The notes: generated by a model from the sequence alone, not told the origin. DNA of 64,000 bases from Ruminococcus sp. (GCA_017558505.1 JAFYUM010000030.1:1-64000); one strand, 5' to 3'; positions 26,140 through 35,826 are shown, numbered from the stretch's first letter. Made by a program: numbers and translations.

Positions 26140-27156
26140 ATGTTTACAAAAGATATTGGTATAGATTTAGGTACTGCAAATACCCTTGTATATCTCAGAG
26201 GTAAGGGTATTATCATCAGAGAACCCTCTGTTGTTGCAGTTAATACACGTACCGACAAAACCCGTTATGTCGGCATGGAGGCAAAGGAAGTCATAGGAAG
26301 AACTCCCGGTTCTATCGTTGCTGTACGCCCTCTTAAAGACGGCGTTATAGCAGATTTTGACATTGCCACAACTATGCTTCAGGAATTCATAAAAAAGGCG
26401 CTCAGGGGTACAATACTTACAAAGGCAAATGTAATTATCTGCATACCCTCCGGTGTTACTGCCGTTGAAAGACGAGCTGTACGTGAAGCCTGCAAAAAAG
26501 CAGGTGCCAACAATGTTCTCATCATTGAAGAACCTATGGCTGCGGCTATCGGTGCAGGCCTGCCCACACGCTCTCCCTCGGGAAGTATGATTATCGACAT
26601 CGGCGGCGGCACAACAGAGGTTGCTGTTATCTCCCTCGGCGGAATTGTTGCTTCACGTTCTATCAGATGTGCAGGAGATGAATTTGACACTTCAATCATC
26701 AATTACATCAAGAAGAAGTATAATCTCCTTATCGGTGAAAGAACAGCCGAAAACATAAAGGTTGAAATCGGTTCTGCCTTCCCCGGCGAAAAGGAAGACA
26801 CAATGGAAATCAAGGGACGTAATCTGCTTAACGGACTCCCCGAGAATGTAACTGTAAACTCTGCGGAGATACGTGACGCACTGGTTGAACCTCTTGCAAA
26901 GGTTATCGACGCTATAAAATCAACTCTTGAAGAAACTCCTCCGGAGCTTTCCGCAGATATAATCGACCACGGCATAACTCTTGCAGGCGGTGGTGCACTT
27001 CTCCGTGGTCTTGACAAGCTTATTTCCCGCGAAACAGGTATGCCCGTATACATTGCTGAATATCCCCTTGACTGCGTTGCCGAGGGTACAGGAAAAATCC
27101 TTGAGAACATCAACGACTATCAGGACGCTCTCACAGAAAATGTCAAATACTATTAA
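26140..27156 (+). CDS. mreB: Rod shape-determining protein MreB
   Basis: A 338-residue actin homologue. The phosphate loops [14 protein letters not shown] and [18 protein letters not shown] and the adenosine motif [12 protein letters not shown] are all present. MreB filaments lie under the membrane and guide the elongation machinery. A canonical AAGGAG site lies before ATG 26140. It is followed 11 bases later by mreC in the usual order. Cells of this genus are often ovoid, so a kept mreBCD set is worth noting. Confidence 0.97.
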   Translation: MFTKDIGIDLGTANTLVYLRGKGIIIREPSVVAVNTRTDKTRYVGMEAKEVIGRTPGSIVAVRPLKDGVIADFDIATTMLQEFIKKALRGTILTKANVIICIPSGVTAVERRAVREACKKAGANNVLIIEEPMAAAIGAGLPTRSPSGSMIIDIGGGTTEVAVISLGGIVASRSIRCAGDEFDTSIINYIKKKYNLLIGERTAENIKVEIGSAFPGEKEDTMEIKGRNLLNGLPENVTVNSAEIRDALVEPLAKVIDAIKSTLEETPPELSADIIDHGITLAGGGALLRGLDKLISRETGMPVYIAEYPLDCVAEGTGKILENINDYQDALTENVKYY

Positions 27157-27167
27157 GGAGGCACTAA

Positions 27168-28055
27168 ATGGGCGAATTTTTGAAAAGCACACGTTTTAAA
27201 GTCCTGCTTGCCTTTCTCGCTTTTCTCGTTGGTATTATGATATACTCCGTAACAAAGGGCGGATATTCCCTTTCGGCAGCCTCATTTATCAACACGATAA
27301 CAAAGCCTTTCCGATTTGCGTCAAACAGCATATCAATGGAAATGGAAAAAAACGCAGACCGAATAAGCAATGCCGACGCATACTACGAGGAAAATCTCGA
27401 ACTCAAAAGACAAATCGGCGAGCTTAACAAAAAGCTTACCGAATACGACGATCTCCTTGCAGAGGTTGAAGAACTCCGTAAGCTTGTTGTCATCAAAGAA
27501 GAACACCCCGACAACATCTTCTCACAGTCTGCGGAAGTTATGGGATATATCGCCAACGATCCTTTCAAGGGCTTCACTATCGACAGAGGCTATGCAGACG
27601 GTATTGAGCCCTATGCCCCTGTTGTTACCCCTGAGGGTATTGTAGGAATTATTATTGAAGTATCACAGCACAGTTCAACTGTCCGTACACTTCTTTCCCC
27701 GGATTTGTCAATTGCAGCTATATGTTCTTCAACCAATACAGATTTCGGCATCGTCGAAGGCTCCGTCCTTGCTGCCGAAAATTTCAGAACAAAGCTTATT
27801 CACCTTAACAAAGATCACGGTATAAAAAAGGGTGACCTTATGATAACATCGGGTAACAGTGGACTTTTCCCGAAGGATTACGCAATCGGCACAGTCACAG
27901 AAGTGGGAATTGAAGCCAACGGTCTTTCAGCTTACGCTGAAATCGAACCTGCCGCAGATATTTCCAGACTTCGTTCCGTTTTCGTAATAATGGACTTTGA
28001 GGGCAAGAACGATGAAGAAAAGGAGGATAACGATGAGGCTGAAGACACCCCGTGA
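27168..28055 (+). CDS. mreC: Rod shape-determining protein MreC
   Basis: A 295-residue protein: one N-terminal membrane helix (about residues 11-30), a coiled coil with NLELKRQIGELNKKLTEYDD, and the beta-rich MreC domain (FTIDRGYADGIEPYAPVVTPEGIVG). The tail is acidic (NDEEKEDNDEAEDTP). MreC links MreB to the outside enzymes. AAGGAGG precedes the ATG. The tail overlaps the mreD start. Confidence 0.95.
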   Translation: MGEFLKSTRFKVLLAFLAFLVGIMIYSVTKGGYSLSAASFINTITKPFRFASNSISMEMEKNADRISNADAYYEENLELKRQIGELNKKLTEYDDLLAEVEELRKLVVIKEEHPDNIFSQSAEVMGYIANDPFKGFTIDRGYADGIEPYAPVVTPEGIVGIIIEVSQHSSTVRTLLSPDLSIAAICSSTNTDFGIVEGSVLAAENFRTKLIHLNKDHGIKKGDLMITSGNSGLFPKDYAIGTVTEVGIEANGLSAYAEIEPAADISRLRSVFVIMDFEGKNDEEKEDNDEAEDTP

Positions 28056-28590
28056 AAAACGTATCCTCTACTTTAAAACGACTCTCCGCTGGTTCCTTTA
28101 TTATTTCATTATATTTTCATGCTTTATCATTATGACTTCAGGCTCCTTGAAAAAGCCTGTGCTCCTTGTTCCCGTTGCTCTGCTTATCGCTGTTAACAAT
28201 GACCTTATGGCATCGGCTTACACAGGAGCTTTCTGCGGATTTCTCATAGACATCGCCTGCGGGCGGCTTTTAGGCTTCAATGCTGTATTGCTGACCGTTT
28301 TCTGCGTTGCGGCTACCCTTGTTTTTGAGCTATATCTCCGCAAAAAATTCATAAACTATCTTGTTACCATCTCTGCTGCTTCATTTCTGCAGTGCTGGCT
28401 GGACTATAAATTCTTCTACGAAATATGGGGATATGCCGACGTTGAACTGATATTCAGCAGCGTTACCCTTAAAGTATGGCTGTATACCGTTATTTCCACG
28501 GTTATACTCTATATTCTGTTCAAGATTATCAATAATCTCCTTATGCCAAAGGAGCATCTGACAATTGAAGAAGTTATACGCACAAGTTAG
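28033..28590 (+). CDS. mreD: Rod shape-determining protein MreD
   Basis: A 185-residue multi-pass membrane protein with about five hydrophobic segments after a basic start (MRLKTPREKR). The start ATG 28033 is chosen because a strong AAGGAGG lies just before it; an earlier in-frame Met at 27997 lies inside mreC. It overlaps the mreC end by 23 bases. Position between mreC and PBP2 and the AFCGFLIDIACGRLLGFNA segment support MreD. Confidence 0.88.
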   Translation: MRLKTPREKRILYFKTTLRWFLYYFIIFSCFIIMTSGSLKKPVLLVPVALLIAVNNDLMASAYTGAFCGFLIDIACGRLLGFNAVLLTVFCVAATLVFELYLRKKFINYLVTISAASFLQCWLDYKFFYEIWGYADVELIFSSVTLKVWLYTVISTVILYILFKIINNLLMPKEHLTIEEVIRTS

Positions 28591-28599
28591 GAGGCATAA

Positions 28600-30717
28600 A
28601 TGAAATCTGTTTCAGATACAATAAAATCAGTCGTTATTGTACTGCTGGTTATATGCCTTGGCGTACTCTCCTCCATGAAGCTTATCAAACTGCAGATTGT
28701 TGAAGGAGATTCGGCTGTTAATGTTCCCAGATACGACAGCGACGCAATAACATATAAAAGGGAGGTTACTCCTACACGTGGCGAAATCATCGACTACCGT
28801 GGAAACGTAATCATCGGTAACAATTCCTGTATCGATATTGTGTTGCAGTATGCACTTTTTCCTAAAGAGTATCAGGAGGGAAATGCAATACTTCTGCGAC
28901 TTTATAATGAGCTTGCCGCAAAGGACCACGTTTTTGAGGAAGTCCTCCCCATTACGGTGACAGTTCCCTATGAATATACACAGGAAGACACATCAGCCGT
29001 AACAAAAAGACTTAACCTTAATGTATATGCCACAGCTGAAAACTGTATTGACAAGCTTATAGCTGACTATGAAATCTCCGATGAATATACGCAGGAGGAA
29101 AAGCGTATCATTGCAGGACTGCGTTACGCAATGATTGCAAAGGATTTTTCATATAACAACGATTTTGTTCTTGCAAAAGACGTAAAAAAATCAACAATCC
29201 TCAAATTAAAGGAGCTCAGCAGCGTCCTCAAAGGCGTCAATGCTGTGGAGTCCGCTGACCGTGAGATTATGCGAGGAGATATTCTCCCACACGAAATCGG
29301 TATGGTAGGCCCTATCTACGCAGAGGAATACGATGAGCTGAAGGAAAAAGGCTACGCCATGAATGACGTAGTAGGCAAAAGCGGCATTGAATATGCCATG
29401 GAAACAGAACTCCGTGGACAAAGCGGACTTGAAGAAGTAACAATTCTCAACGGTGCTATTGCAGACATCCGTACAGTTGAAGAAACTGTTCCGGGACAAA
29501 CGGTAAAGCTTACTATTGACGGAGCATTTCAGGCAGAAATACAGGAGGCACTGGATAGCTTCCTTGACCGTTTCGGCTACTACGGCGGAAACAAGGTTGA
29601 AAAGGGTGCTGTAACAGTCCTTGACGCTAAAACAGGTGCAGTCCTTGCTATGGCGACAGCTCCCACATATAATTTAAGGGATTTTGAAGAAAATTACGAT
29701 AAGCTGCTGGAGGATCCCAATTCTCCCATGTTCAACCGCTGTACATGGGGACAATACCTCCCCGGTTCTACTTTCAAGACAATTACAGCTACAGCAGGAC
29801 TAAACGAGGGCGTTGTGGATGGCTATACCTGCTTCGACTGCCGTACAAAATATGAATTTTACGGTGGACAGTTCCAGTGTACAGGCTATCACACAGCTAT
29901 TTCATCACGCCGTGCAATTGAGGTTTCCTGCAACGTATACTTCTACGAGGTTTCACGTCTGCTTGGTATTGACAACATCACAAAATATGCGGAATTATAC
30001 GGTCTTGGTTCACCGCTGGGACTTGAAACAGGTGACGCTGGCGGTTTCCTCTGTAATCCTGAAACCTTCGAGGAAAGAGGACAGCCCTGGTATATCGGTT
30101 ATGTTATTCAGGCAGGTATCGGTAACCAGGACTGCGGATTTACTCCATTGCAGCTTGCAACAGTAGCAAGCACAATCGGAAACAGAGGTGTACGCTACAA
30201 GCCATATCTGGTTGACAGTCTTTACACCTACGGCACAAAGGAAATGACTTCCAAGACAAAGCCTGTTGTAGCGGAAAAAATCGAGCTGAACAGCGACGAT
30301 GTATATGATTTTATTATTAATGGTATGATCGACGCTTCACGCAATGTTCCCTCGCCTTACAGCCTTACAGGCTATGGCTTTGATGTTGCTATCAAGACGG
30401 GTACTCCACAGACAGATATGAACGACTTAAGCAAGCAGAACTCCGTATTTATCGGGTTTGCTCCTGCTGACGATCCGCAGATTGCCTTTGCGGGAGTTAT
30501 CGAGGGCGGTGAGTATTCAAAGTATATTGTTCACGATATAATCGACGCATATGAAGAATGTTTTGGCTTTACCGAAAAGAAAGAGCCTGTGGAGCTTCCA
30601 CCCGAAAAGAGAAACGGCACAACAGCAAAAACCACAACAACCACTACCACATCGACAGGCACAGAAACAAGCACATCTGACGACAATACAACAACTGTCA
30701 CAGTTGCTTTACAGTAA
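28600..30717 (+). CDS. mrdA: Penicillin-binding protein 2 (elongation transpeptidase)
   Basis: A 705-residue class B PBP. It has an N-terminal membrane helix (about residues 8-26), a PBP dimer domain (from RGEIIDYRGNVI), and a transpeptidase domain with the three active-site motifs: STFK in PGSTFKTITA, SCN in EVSCNVYFYE, and KTG in VAIKTGTPQ. It cross-links new peptidoglycan for elongation with MreBCD. The last about 35 residues form a Thr-rich tail (TTAKTTTTTTTSTGTETSTS), unusual for PBP2. No rodA follows; a terminator does. Confidence 0.92.
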   Translation: MKSVSDTIKSVVIVLLVICLGVLSSMKLIKLQIVEGDSAVNVPRYDSDAITYKREVTPTRGEIIDYRGNVIIGNNSCIDIVLQYALFPKEYQEGNAILLRLYNELAAKDHVFEEVLPITVTVPYEYTQEDTSAVTKRLNLNVYATAENCIDKLIADYEISDEYTQEEKRIIAGLRYAMIAKDFSYNNDFVLAKDVKKSTILKLKELSSVLKGVNAVESADREIMRGDILPHEIGMVGPIYAEEYDELKEKGYAMNDVVGKSGIEYAMETELRGQSGLEEVTILNGAIADIRTVEETVPGQTVKLTIDGAFQAEIQEALDSFLDRFGYYGGNKVEKGAVTVLDAKTGAVLAMATAPTYNLRDFEENYDKLLEDPNSPMFNRCTWGQYLPGSTFKTITATAGLNEGVVDGYTCFDCRTKYEFYGGQFQCTGYHTAISSRRAIEVSCNVYFYEVSRLLGIDNITKYAELYGLGSPLGLETGDAGGFLCNPETFEERGQPWYIGYVIQAGIGNQDCGFTPLQLATVASTIGNRGVRYKPYLVDSLYTYGTKEMTSKTKPVVAEKIELNSDDVYDFIINGMIDASRNVPSPYSLTGYGFDVAIKTGTPQTDMNDLSKQNSVFIGFAPADDPQIAFAGVIEGGEYSKYIVHDIIDAYEECFGFTEKKEPVELPPEKRNGTTAKTTTTTTTSTGTETSTSDDNTTTVTVALQ

Positions 30718-30720
30718 AAA

Positions 30721-30747
30721 AACGGCGAGCCGAAATGGCCCGCCGTT
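30721..30747 (+). terminator. Terminator after the mre-PBP2 block
   Basis: AACGGCG-GCC and GGC-CGCCGTT pair with one mismatch around GAAAT right after the PBP2 stop; a short T-rich run follows. Confidence 0.65.
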
Positions 30748-30885
30748 GATTTTATACAGCATCATCTTCCTTTTTTATGCGAAATATGGCTCTGAAAAAT
30801 CCCGAAAGTATTTTCGGACTCTTGATTACTATGATTTTCATATGTAGCCCTCCTTTTCATACCATATTATATTCCGAAAACAGTA

Positions 30886-31371
30886 TTATGTTACTTTCTT
30901 CCGCTGAAATATTCTTGTCAGCACAAAAGAAACGGTTATTCCCGTCAGGCTTCCGCAGGTATCAAGAAACATATCCCTTATCATGCAGGCTCTCCCCGGA
31001 ACGAAATGCTGGTGTATTTCATCGGTAACGGCATATAGTCCGCAGAATAACAGCGTCAGAAGCGTACCACGGCAAATCATTCTTTTCTGCCCCGAGGTAA
31101 GAAAAGCAAAAAAACCAAGGGCGGCATATATGACAAAATGGGCTGTCTTTCGGATAAGGTGGCTGATATTCCCCCTTATCGCCTCCTGCTCCGCAGATGT
31201 CATATTATCATAATCACCGTAGAAAAGGCTGATTATAAGATTTACAAATCTGCCGCTGGTGTCGGAGGATTTATCCGCATTTTCGCAGGAAAAGAGATAA
31301 ATACACACCATTACAACAACTGTAATAATCCCGTATATTATTCTTGGTCTGCTGATTTTATTCTTTTTCAT
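30886..31371 (-). CDS. VanZ-like family membrane protein
   Basis: A 161-residue protein with four hydrophobic segments. The VanZ-like marks are seen: FSCENADKSSDTSG after the first helix, RKTAHFVIYAALGF, and YAVTDEIHQHFVPGRACMIRDMFLDTCG. VanZ proteins give low-level teicoplanin resistance in enterococci; most family members have no known role. ATG 31371 is chosen for AGGAG 9 bases upstream. It is monocistronic with its own promoter. Confidence 0.88.
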   Translation of the reverse strand: MKKNKISRPRIIYGIITVVVMVCIYLFSCENADKSSDTSGRFVNLIISLFYGDYDNMTSAEQEAIRGNISHLIRKTAHFVIYAALGFFAFLTSGQKRMICRGTLLTLLFCGLYAVTDEIHQHFVPGRACMIRDMFLDTCGSLTGITVSFVLTRIFQRKKVT

Positions 31372-31401
31372 TGTAATAATTCTCCTATAAGACTTGCCTT
31401 T

Positions 31402-31430
31402 ATTATACCACATCAAAGCAATGTTGTAAA
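31402..31430 (-). promoter_or_regulatory. Sigma-A promoter of the VanZ-like gene
   Basis: Minus strand TTTACA (31430-31425), 17 bases, TATAAT (31407-31402), about 30 bases before the chosen start, which also argues against the longer frame. Confidence 0.75.
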
Positions 31431-31478
31431 GCATACTCAAATTGTAACCGTTTAGTAATAATTAATTGAAAAAAGGAC

Positions 31479-31507
31479 TTGTAACTTTATGAAAAAAATG
31501 TTATAAT
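31479..31507 (+). promoter_or_regulatory. Sigma-A promoter of the 410-residue membrane protein
   Basis: TTGTAA (31479-31484), 17 bases, TATAAT (31502-31507), about 40 bases before ATG 31550. Confidence 0.7.
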
Positions 31508-31549
31508 ATAATATGTGCAAATTATGATATGACATTCCGGAGGTAATAA

Positions 31550-32782
31550 ATGAAAGCTTTCTTTTCAAATGTATGGGTTAAGCGATTTGTTTCGATTATC
31601 CCTGTATTCTATACCATAGCAGTCGGATATCTCTGCTATTATTCAATTTTCTATGATATCCACATCCACGATAAACAATCACTCTGCATTATAGTATCAG
31701 CTGTATCTCTTATTGCTCTTATACTTTTGCTGTATACAAGAAATCAGCTGCTTACTAAAATATCAAGTTTCCTTATACTTACGGCAATGCTTCCCGTCGT
31801 CATAATGTATTTTGACGAAAAGGCACTGTATATACCCATTGTTGCAGCCGGTATAATTATTCTGCTCTTTTCCGGAGCAAGCGAGGGCAAAAAGACAATG
31901 CTGGGTACGGTAATACTCCTTATGTATATTTTCGGTGCATTAGGCTATTACCTGTTCAACTCATTCTTTGTTACACACGCAAAGACAGAAATCCTCGAAA
32001 GTGGAATTTCACCATCAGGACGTTATCGCTATGAGCTTATTAATACAGAAGATACTTCAGGCGGAAGCACTTCAATCGTTATCGAGCCAAACTATGCAGA
32101 TGTTACTTATCCATATGTAACATTTACCCTAAAAAATATGAAGCGTGTATGCTATCAGGAACGCCCGATGCTTGAAGAAAAAGTTACGCTTGAGTGGTCA
32201 ACCGGTACAAGAGAGGAAATCACAAAGGATCTTAACAGAATATCGGATAACATACTCGTTACACTCACAGATGCCGAATTTGAAGCTTATAACATTCCCG
32301 TTGACCGTCGTTTGCAGATTTCGGGAATTAACCTGTACAAGCTTATTGAAATCGGCAAATCAGCCTCCGATGTAAATCCGCTGAAGCTTGATGACCTCAG
32401 CGACAGTCAGCTTGCCGTTTTCGATATCGGCAAGGACGCATCGGGAAAATATTATGTTCTCGAACCTACTGCTGAATTCTATACGGAAATCGGACGTATG
32501 GAGGGCGACAGAATTTTCCTCAGCGAACTTGACAGCAAGGGATACGAGTCCTTTAGCGAAATGCACCTTGACGAATTTGGTTATACATTGTACGACCTTG
32601 GCAAGGACAATACGCTCCCCCTCAATCAGCTGACAGATGAACAGCTTGCAGAACTGGGAGTTTCAGAGTCGGGCGATGTGCTCAAATTCAACGACAAAAT
32701 CTGCTTCCGCTACTATGTGGCAGAGCTGGAAGATTACTACAATACAGAAAAGAGATCAATTTCATTTGACCTTTTCGGCTAA
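31550..32782 (+). CDS. Unrecognised membrane protein with beta-rich C-terminal half
   Basis: A 410-residue protein. The first about 145 residues hold five hydrophobic segments. The rest is soluble, opening with a GISPSGRYRYELINTEDTSGG stretch and carrying repeated LDDLSDSQLA and LNQLTDEQLAELGV helices and several repeats of a DIGKDASGKYYVLEP style. GGAGGTAATAA precedes ATG 31550. I do not recognise a family. Topology suggests a membrane anchor with an outer or inner sensory domain. It has its own promoter and sits alone between the VanZ-like gene and xylB. Confidence 0.75.
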   Translation: MKAFFSNVWVKRFVSIIPVFYTIAVGYLCYYSIFYDIHIHDKQSLCIIVSAVSLIALILLLYTRNQLLTKISSFLILTAMLPVVIMYFDEKALYIPIVAAGIIILLFSGASEGKKTMLGTVILLMYIFGALGYYLFNSFFVTHAKTEILESGISPSGRYRYELINTEDTSGGSTSIVIEPNYADVTYPYVTFTLKNMKRVCYQERPMLEEKVTLEWSTGTREEITKDLNRISDNILVTLTDAEFEAYNIPVDRRLQISGINLYKLIEIGKSASDVNPLKLDDLSDSQLAVFDIGKDASGKYYVLEPTAEFYTEIGRMEGDRIFLSELDSKGYESFSEMHLDEFGYTLYDLGKDNTLPLNQLTDEQLAELGVSESGDVLKFNDKICFRYYVAELEDYYNTEKRSISFDLFG

Positions 32783-32831
32783 AAAATTTATGGGAGAGTA
32801 TACAAATAATATGCTTTCCCATTAATTATAT

Positions 32832-32855
32832 GATACCACCCTCATTTACGGTATC
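32832..32855 (+). terminator. Weak hairpin after the 410-residue gene
   Basis: GATACC and GGTATC pair around a 12-base loop, followed by TTTAATATTTT. Stem is short, so this is a weak terminator candidate. Confidence 0.35.
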
Positions 32856-32915
32856 TTTAATATTTTGGATAATTGATTAGACGAGTTAAAATTCAAAATG
32901 AATGGAGAAAAAACT

Positions 32916-34439
32916 ATGTCTTATGTAATTGGAGTTGACTGCGGAACAAGCGGTACAAAAACAGTGCTTTTCGATGAAGCAGGAAGCGTTATCGCCTCCA
33001 AAACAATCGAATACCCCATGTATCAGCCTAAAAACGGCTATGCAGAACAGGAACCTGCTGACTGGTCATCGGCTATGATAAACACAATCAAGGCTGTTAT
33101 GGCTAAAAGCGGAGTTAAGAAAGAGGACGTCAAGGGTATCGGTATTTCAGGTCAGATGCACGGACTTGTTATGCTCGACAAGGACAACAACGTCCTCAGA
33201 AAGTCTATTATCTGGTGCGACCAGCGTACAGCCGCAGAGGTTGAGGAAATGAACCGCATCGTAGGCAGAGATAAGCTTGTAGAAATCACAGCAAACCCTG
33301 CTCTCACAGGCTGGACAGCCGCTAAAATTCTCTGGGTAAAGAATAACGAGCCTGAGATTTACAGCAAGGTTGCTCATATCCTCCTGCCAAAGGATTACCT
33401 CCGCTTTGTTCTCACTCACGAATATGCAACAGAAGTTTCTGACGCTTCGGGTATGCAGCTTCTTGACGTTCCCAACAGAAAGTGGTCTGATGAGCTTCTT
33501 TCAGCATTTGAAATCGACAAGAACTGGCTTGGTAAGGTTTACGAGTCCTGCGAGGTTACAGGAACTCTTACAAAGGCTATGGCTGACGAGCTGGGACTCT
33601 GCGAGGGTACTATCGTTGTAGGCGGTGCAGGTGATAATGCAGGTGCGGCTGTTGGTACAGGCGTTGTTGAGGACGGCAAGGCATTTACCACAATCGGCAC
33701 ATCGGGAGTTGTTTTTGCACATACTTCTGACATTGCCATTGACAAGCTTGGCAGAGTTCATACCTGCTGTGCGGCAGTTCCCAACACATGGCACGTTATG
33801 GGTGTTACACAGGGTGCAGGTCTTTCACTTAAATGGTTCAGAGATAATTTCTGCATGACAGAAAAGGAAACTGCAAAGCTTATGGGCGTTGACGAGTACT
33901 ATCTTATGGATAAGCAGGCAGAGGCAGTTCCCGTTGGTTCAAACCGTCTGCTCTATCTCCCCTACCTTATGGGTGAGCGTACACCTCATCTTGACCCCGA
34001 TGCAAGAGGTGTATTCTTCGGACTTTCAGCAATCCACACTCGCCGTGATATGCTCCGTGCCGTTATGGAGGGTGTAAGCTATTCTCTCCGTGACTGCGTT
34101 GAGGTATTCCGTGAAATGGGCGTTAACGTAAGCGATATGATGGCTTGCGGCGGCGGCGGTTCATCTCCTCTCTGGAGAAGTATGCTCGCTGACCTTTTCA
34201 ACAGCAATGTTAAGACAGCGGCTTCAAAGGAAGGCCCCGCTCTTGGTGTAGGTATCCTTGCGGCAGTTGGTGCAGGTCTTTACAGCAGCGTTCCCGAAGC
34301 TTGCGGAGCAATTGTAAAGACAGATAAAATTCAGGCACCTGTTGAGGGTAATGTAGGCGAATACGAGAAGTATTATCAGCTCTACCGTGAAATTTACCCT
34401 GCATTAAAGGCACAGTTTGCAAAATTGGCTGTTATGTAA
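32916..34439 (+). CDS. xylB: Xylulokinase
   Basis: A 507-residue FGGY-family kinase. It opens with YVIGVDCGTSGTKTVLFD, has the substrate motif GISGQMHGLV, and ends with the FGGY box region DMMACGGGGSSPLWRSMLAD. It phosphorylates D-xylulose for the pentose phosphate route. ATG 32916 is chosen because GGAGAA lies just before it; an in-frame ATG at 32898 overlaps that site. No xylose isomerase or transporter is adjacent, so it is a stand-alone gene here. Confidence 0.93.
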   Translation: MSYVIGVDCGTSGTKTVLFDEAGSVIASKTIEYPMYQPKNGYAEQEPADWSSAMINTIKAVMAKSGVKKEDVKGIGISGQMHGLVMLDKDNNVLRKSIIWCDQRTAAEVEEMNRIVGRDKLVEITANPALTGWTAAKILWVKNNEPEIYSKVAHILLPKDYLRFVLTHEYATEVSDASGMQLLDVPNRKWSDELLSAFEIDKNWLGKVYESCEVTGTLTKAMADELGLCEGTIVVGGAGDNAGAAVGTGVVEDGKAFTTIGTSGVVFAHTSDIAIDKLGRVHTCCAAVPNTWHVMGVTQGAGLSLKWFRDNFCMTEKETAKLMGVDEYYLMDKQAEAVPVGSNRLLYLPYLMGERTPHLDPDARGVFFGLSAIHTRRDMLRAVMEGVSYSLRDCVEVFREMGVNVSDMMACGGGGSSPLWRSMLADLFNSNVKTAASKEGPALGVGILAAVGAGLYSSVPEACGAIVKTDKIQAPVEGNVGEYEKYYQLYREIYPALKAQFAKLAVM

Positions 34440-34445
34440 AATCAA

Positions 34446-34467
34446 GAGGGCGATTTTTATCGCCCTC
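34446..34467 (+). terminator. Hairpin after xylB
   Basis: GAGGGCGAT and ATCGCCCTC form a perfect 9-bp stem with a TTTT loop. There is no T tract right after it, so strength is uncertain. Confidence 0.6.
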
Positions 34468-34490
34468 AAAATATATCGTTATTTTATGCA

Positions 34491-34510
34491 GGGGACGATA
34501 CCCGCATCGC
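34491..34510. repeat. Broken REP-like palindrome at the edge of the inverted-repeat element
   Basis: GGGGACGAT is followed by ACCCGC and then ATCGC, after which the expected CCCC arm is missing. The break falls where the element's outer inverted repeat starts. Confidence 0.4.
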
Positions 34511-34528
34511 ACTGTGCGGAACGCATTG

Positions 34529-34608
34529 AATTCAAGAGTACAAAATAAAATCAAGAGTACAAACACAAAATTGTCTGTACCCTTGCCCTCTTCTTTTTGC
34601 ACAAAAAC
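34529..34608 (+). repeat. Left inverted repeat with two iteron-like direct repeats
   Basis: TCAAGAGTACAAA starts at 34532 and again at 34551. The outer part is AT-rich; the inner part contains CTGTACCCTTGCCCTCTTC. It matches the right arm over 80 bases. Confidence 0.85.
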
Positions 34609-34642
34609 AATCAGAAAATATGTGCATATTCAACAAACCAAA

Positions 34643-35587
34643 TTACTCCATATACCAGTACCACTCATTTCCGACTTTTTTCGACTTAACATCAAGCTTA
34701 ACCTTGGCATTTTTTAAAGTACTTATGGAAATCCCCATTTCAACAGCTTTTGCAGATATGTGGGAATATGATTTTTCACCGTCTGCCAGTTCATCTTTCA
34801 GCATATCCTCAATAGCCGTTGACTTGTTACCCGAACCCACGCCTAAAAGCAAATCCTCAATATCGCATTTATATTCGCCGATAGTTGAAAATCTGCCCTT
34901 CTCATCGTATTTGAAGCCGAGAGTCTTACCCATAGGAGCAAGGCTGTTTTTGATTTGTGCCATTACTCTGACATCGGGATTTGACTTGTCCTTTGCTACT
35001 ACGAGAACACTTCTTGCGGCGGCTTGTATATCAATAGAACCAAGTCCACGGTAAGTCGATTTCATTCCCTGTGCCTTGTTCATATGACCAATCAGCACAA
35101 TTGCACAGCCTGTGTAATTCGCCATAGCCGCAAGCTTTCTCAGAACAGGACGTATTTCATTTGCCCTGTGCATATCCACCTTTGCTCCCAGATATGCCTG
35201 TAACGGGTCAATTACAAGCAATTTTGCGTTAAGTCCCAGAATTGCGTGACCTAATCGGTCATCATCAAGGGTTATAGGCTCATCTCCGTCATCTTCGCAG
35301 AGGGTGTGGATATAGTTGCAATCAGCTCCAAAAGCCTCCAGTTTCGGCTTTATAGTATCATTATATCCGTCCTCCGCATTGAGATAAATGACGTTATATG
35401 GCTCCTTACTTTCCTCTGTGCCGGGAAGAATACCCCTTGATAATACCGTTGCGATTGACAGCATAAGGGTGGTCTTTCCCTCTCCAGGGTCGCCCTGAAT
35501 AATTGTGATTTTGCCTAATGGTATGTACGGCTCCCACAGCCATTCCGTCTTTGTTGAAATTACATCTTCCATACATAAAATCTGCAT
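34643..35587 (-). CDS. RepA/KaiC-like AAA ATPase (AAA_25) with C-terminal winged helix
   Basis: A 314-residue RecA-fold ATPase. Walker A is GDPGEGKTT near residue 31, and Walker B is KLLVIDPLQAYLG. The IVLIGHMNKAQGMKSTYRGLGS stretch fits the RepA/RadA group used by plasmids and phages as hexameric helicases. The last about 65 residues (IEDMLKDELADG to the end) look like a winged-helix DNA-binding domain. ATG 35587 is chosen for a strong AGGAGG 9 bases before it; an in-frame Met at 35653 has no such site. Relatives usually stand beside primase or integrase genes; here it is alone between inverted repeats. Confidence 0.85.
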   Translation of the reverse strand: MQILCMEDVISTKTEWLWEPYIPLGKITIIQGDPGEGKTTLMLSIATVLSRGILPGTEESKEPYNVIYLNAEDGYNDTIKPKLEAFGADCNYIHTLCEDDGDEPITLDDDRLGHAILGLNAKLLVIDPLQAYLGAKVDMHRANEIRPVLRKLAAMANYTGCAIVLIGHMNKAQGMKSTYRGLGSIDIQAAARSVLVVAKDKSNPDVRVMAQIKNSLAPMGKTLGFKYDEKGRFSTIGEYKCDIEDLLLGVGSGNKSTAIEDMLKDELADGEKSYSHISAKAVEMGISISTLKNAKVKLDVKSKKVGNEWYWYME

Positions 35588-35676
35588 ATTTTTCAAACCT
35601 CCTGTAAAAACTAATTCTGACCATTTTTTCTGTGTAAAAGAATACCCCCTCACTAATGGGCAGAATTGAGGCTTTT

Positions 35677-35696
35677 TTCAACCATAAATGGTTGAA
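35677..35696. promoter_or_regulatory. 20-bp palindromic operator candidate upstream of the ATPase gene
   Basis: TTCAACCAT and ATGGTTGAA are perfect inverted arms around AA, about 90 bases before the chosen start and inside the element. The ATPase's own winged helix could bind it; this is inference. Confidence 0.5.
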
Positions 35697-35746
35697 TATT
35701 GAAAAATAATTTGAAAGTTCTGCATTTTGCACAAATATCAACAACA

Positions 35747-35826
35747 GTTTTTATGCAAAAAGAAGAGGGCAAGGGTACAGATAATTTTGTGTTTGTACTC
35801 TTGAATTTATTTTGTACTCTTGAATT
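35747..35826 (-). repeat. Right inverted repeat with two iteron-like direct repeats
   Basis: Inverse copy of 34529-34608. The TTTGTACTCTTGA units start at 35792 and 35811, again 19 bases apart. Confidence 0.85.
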
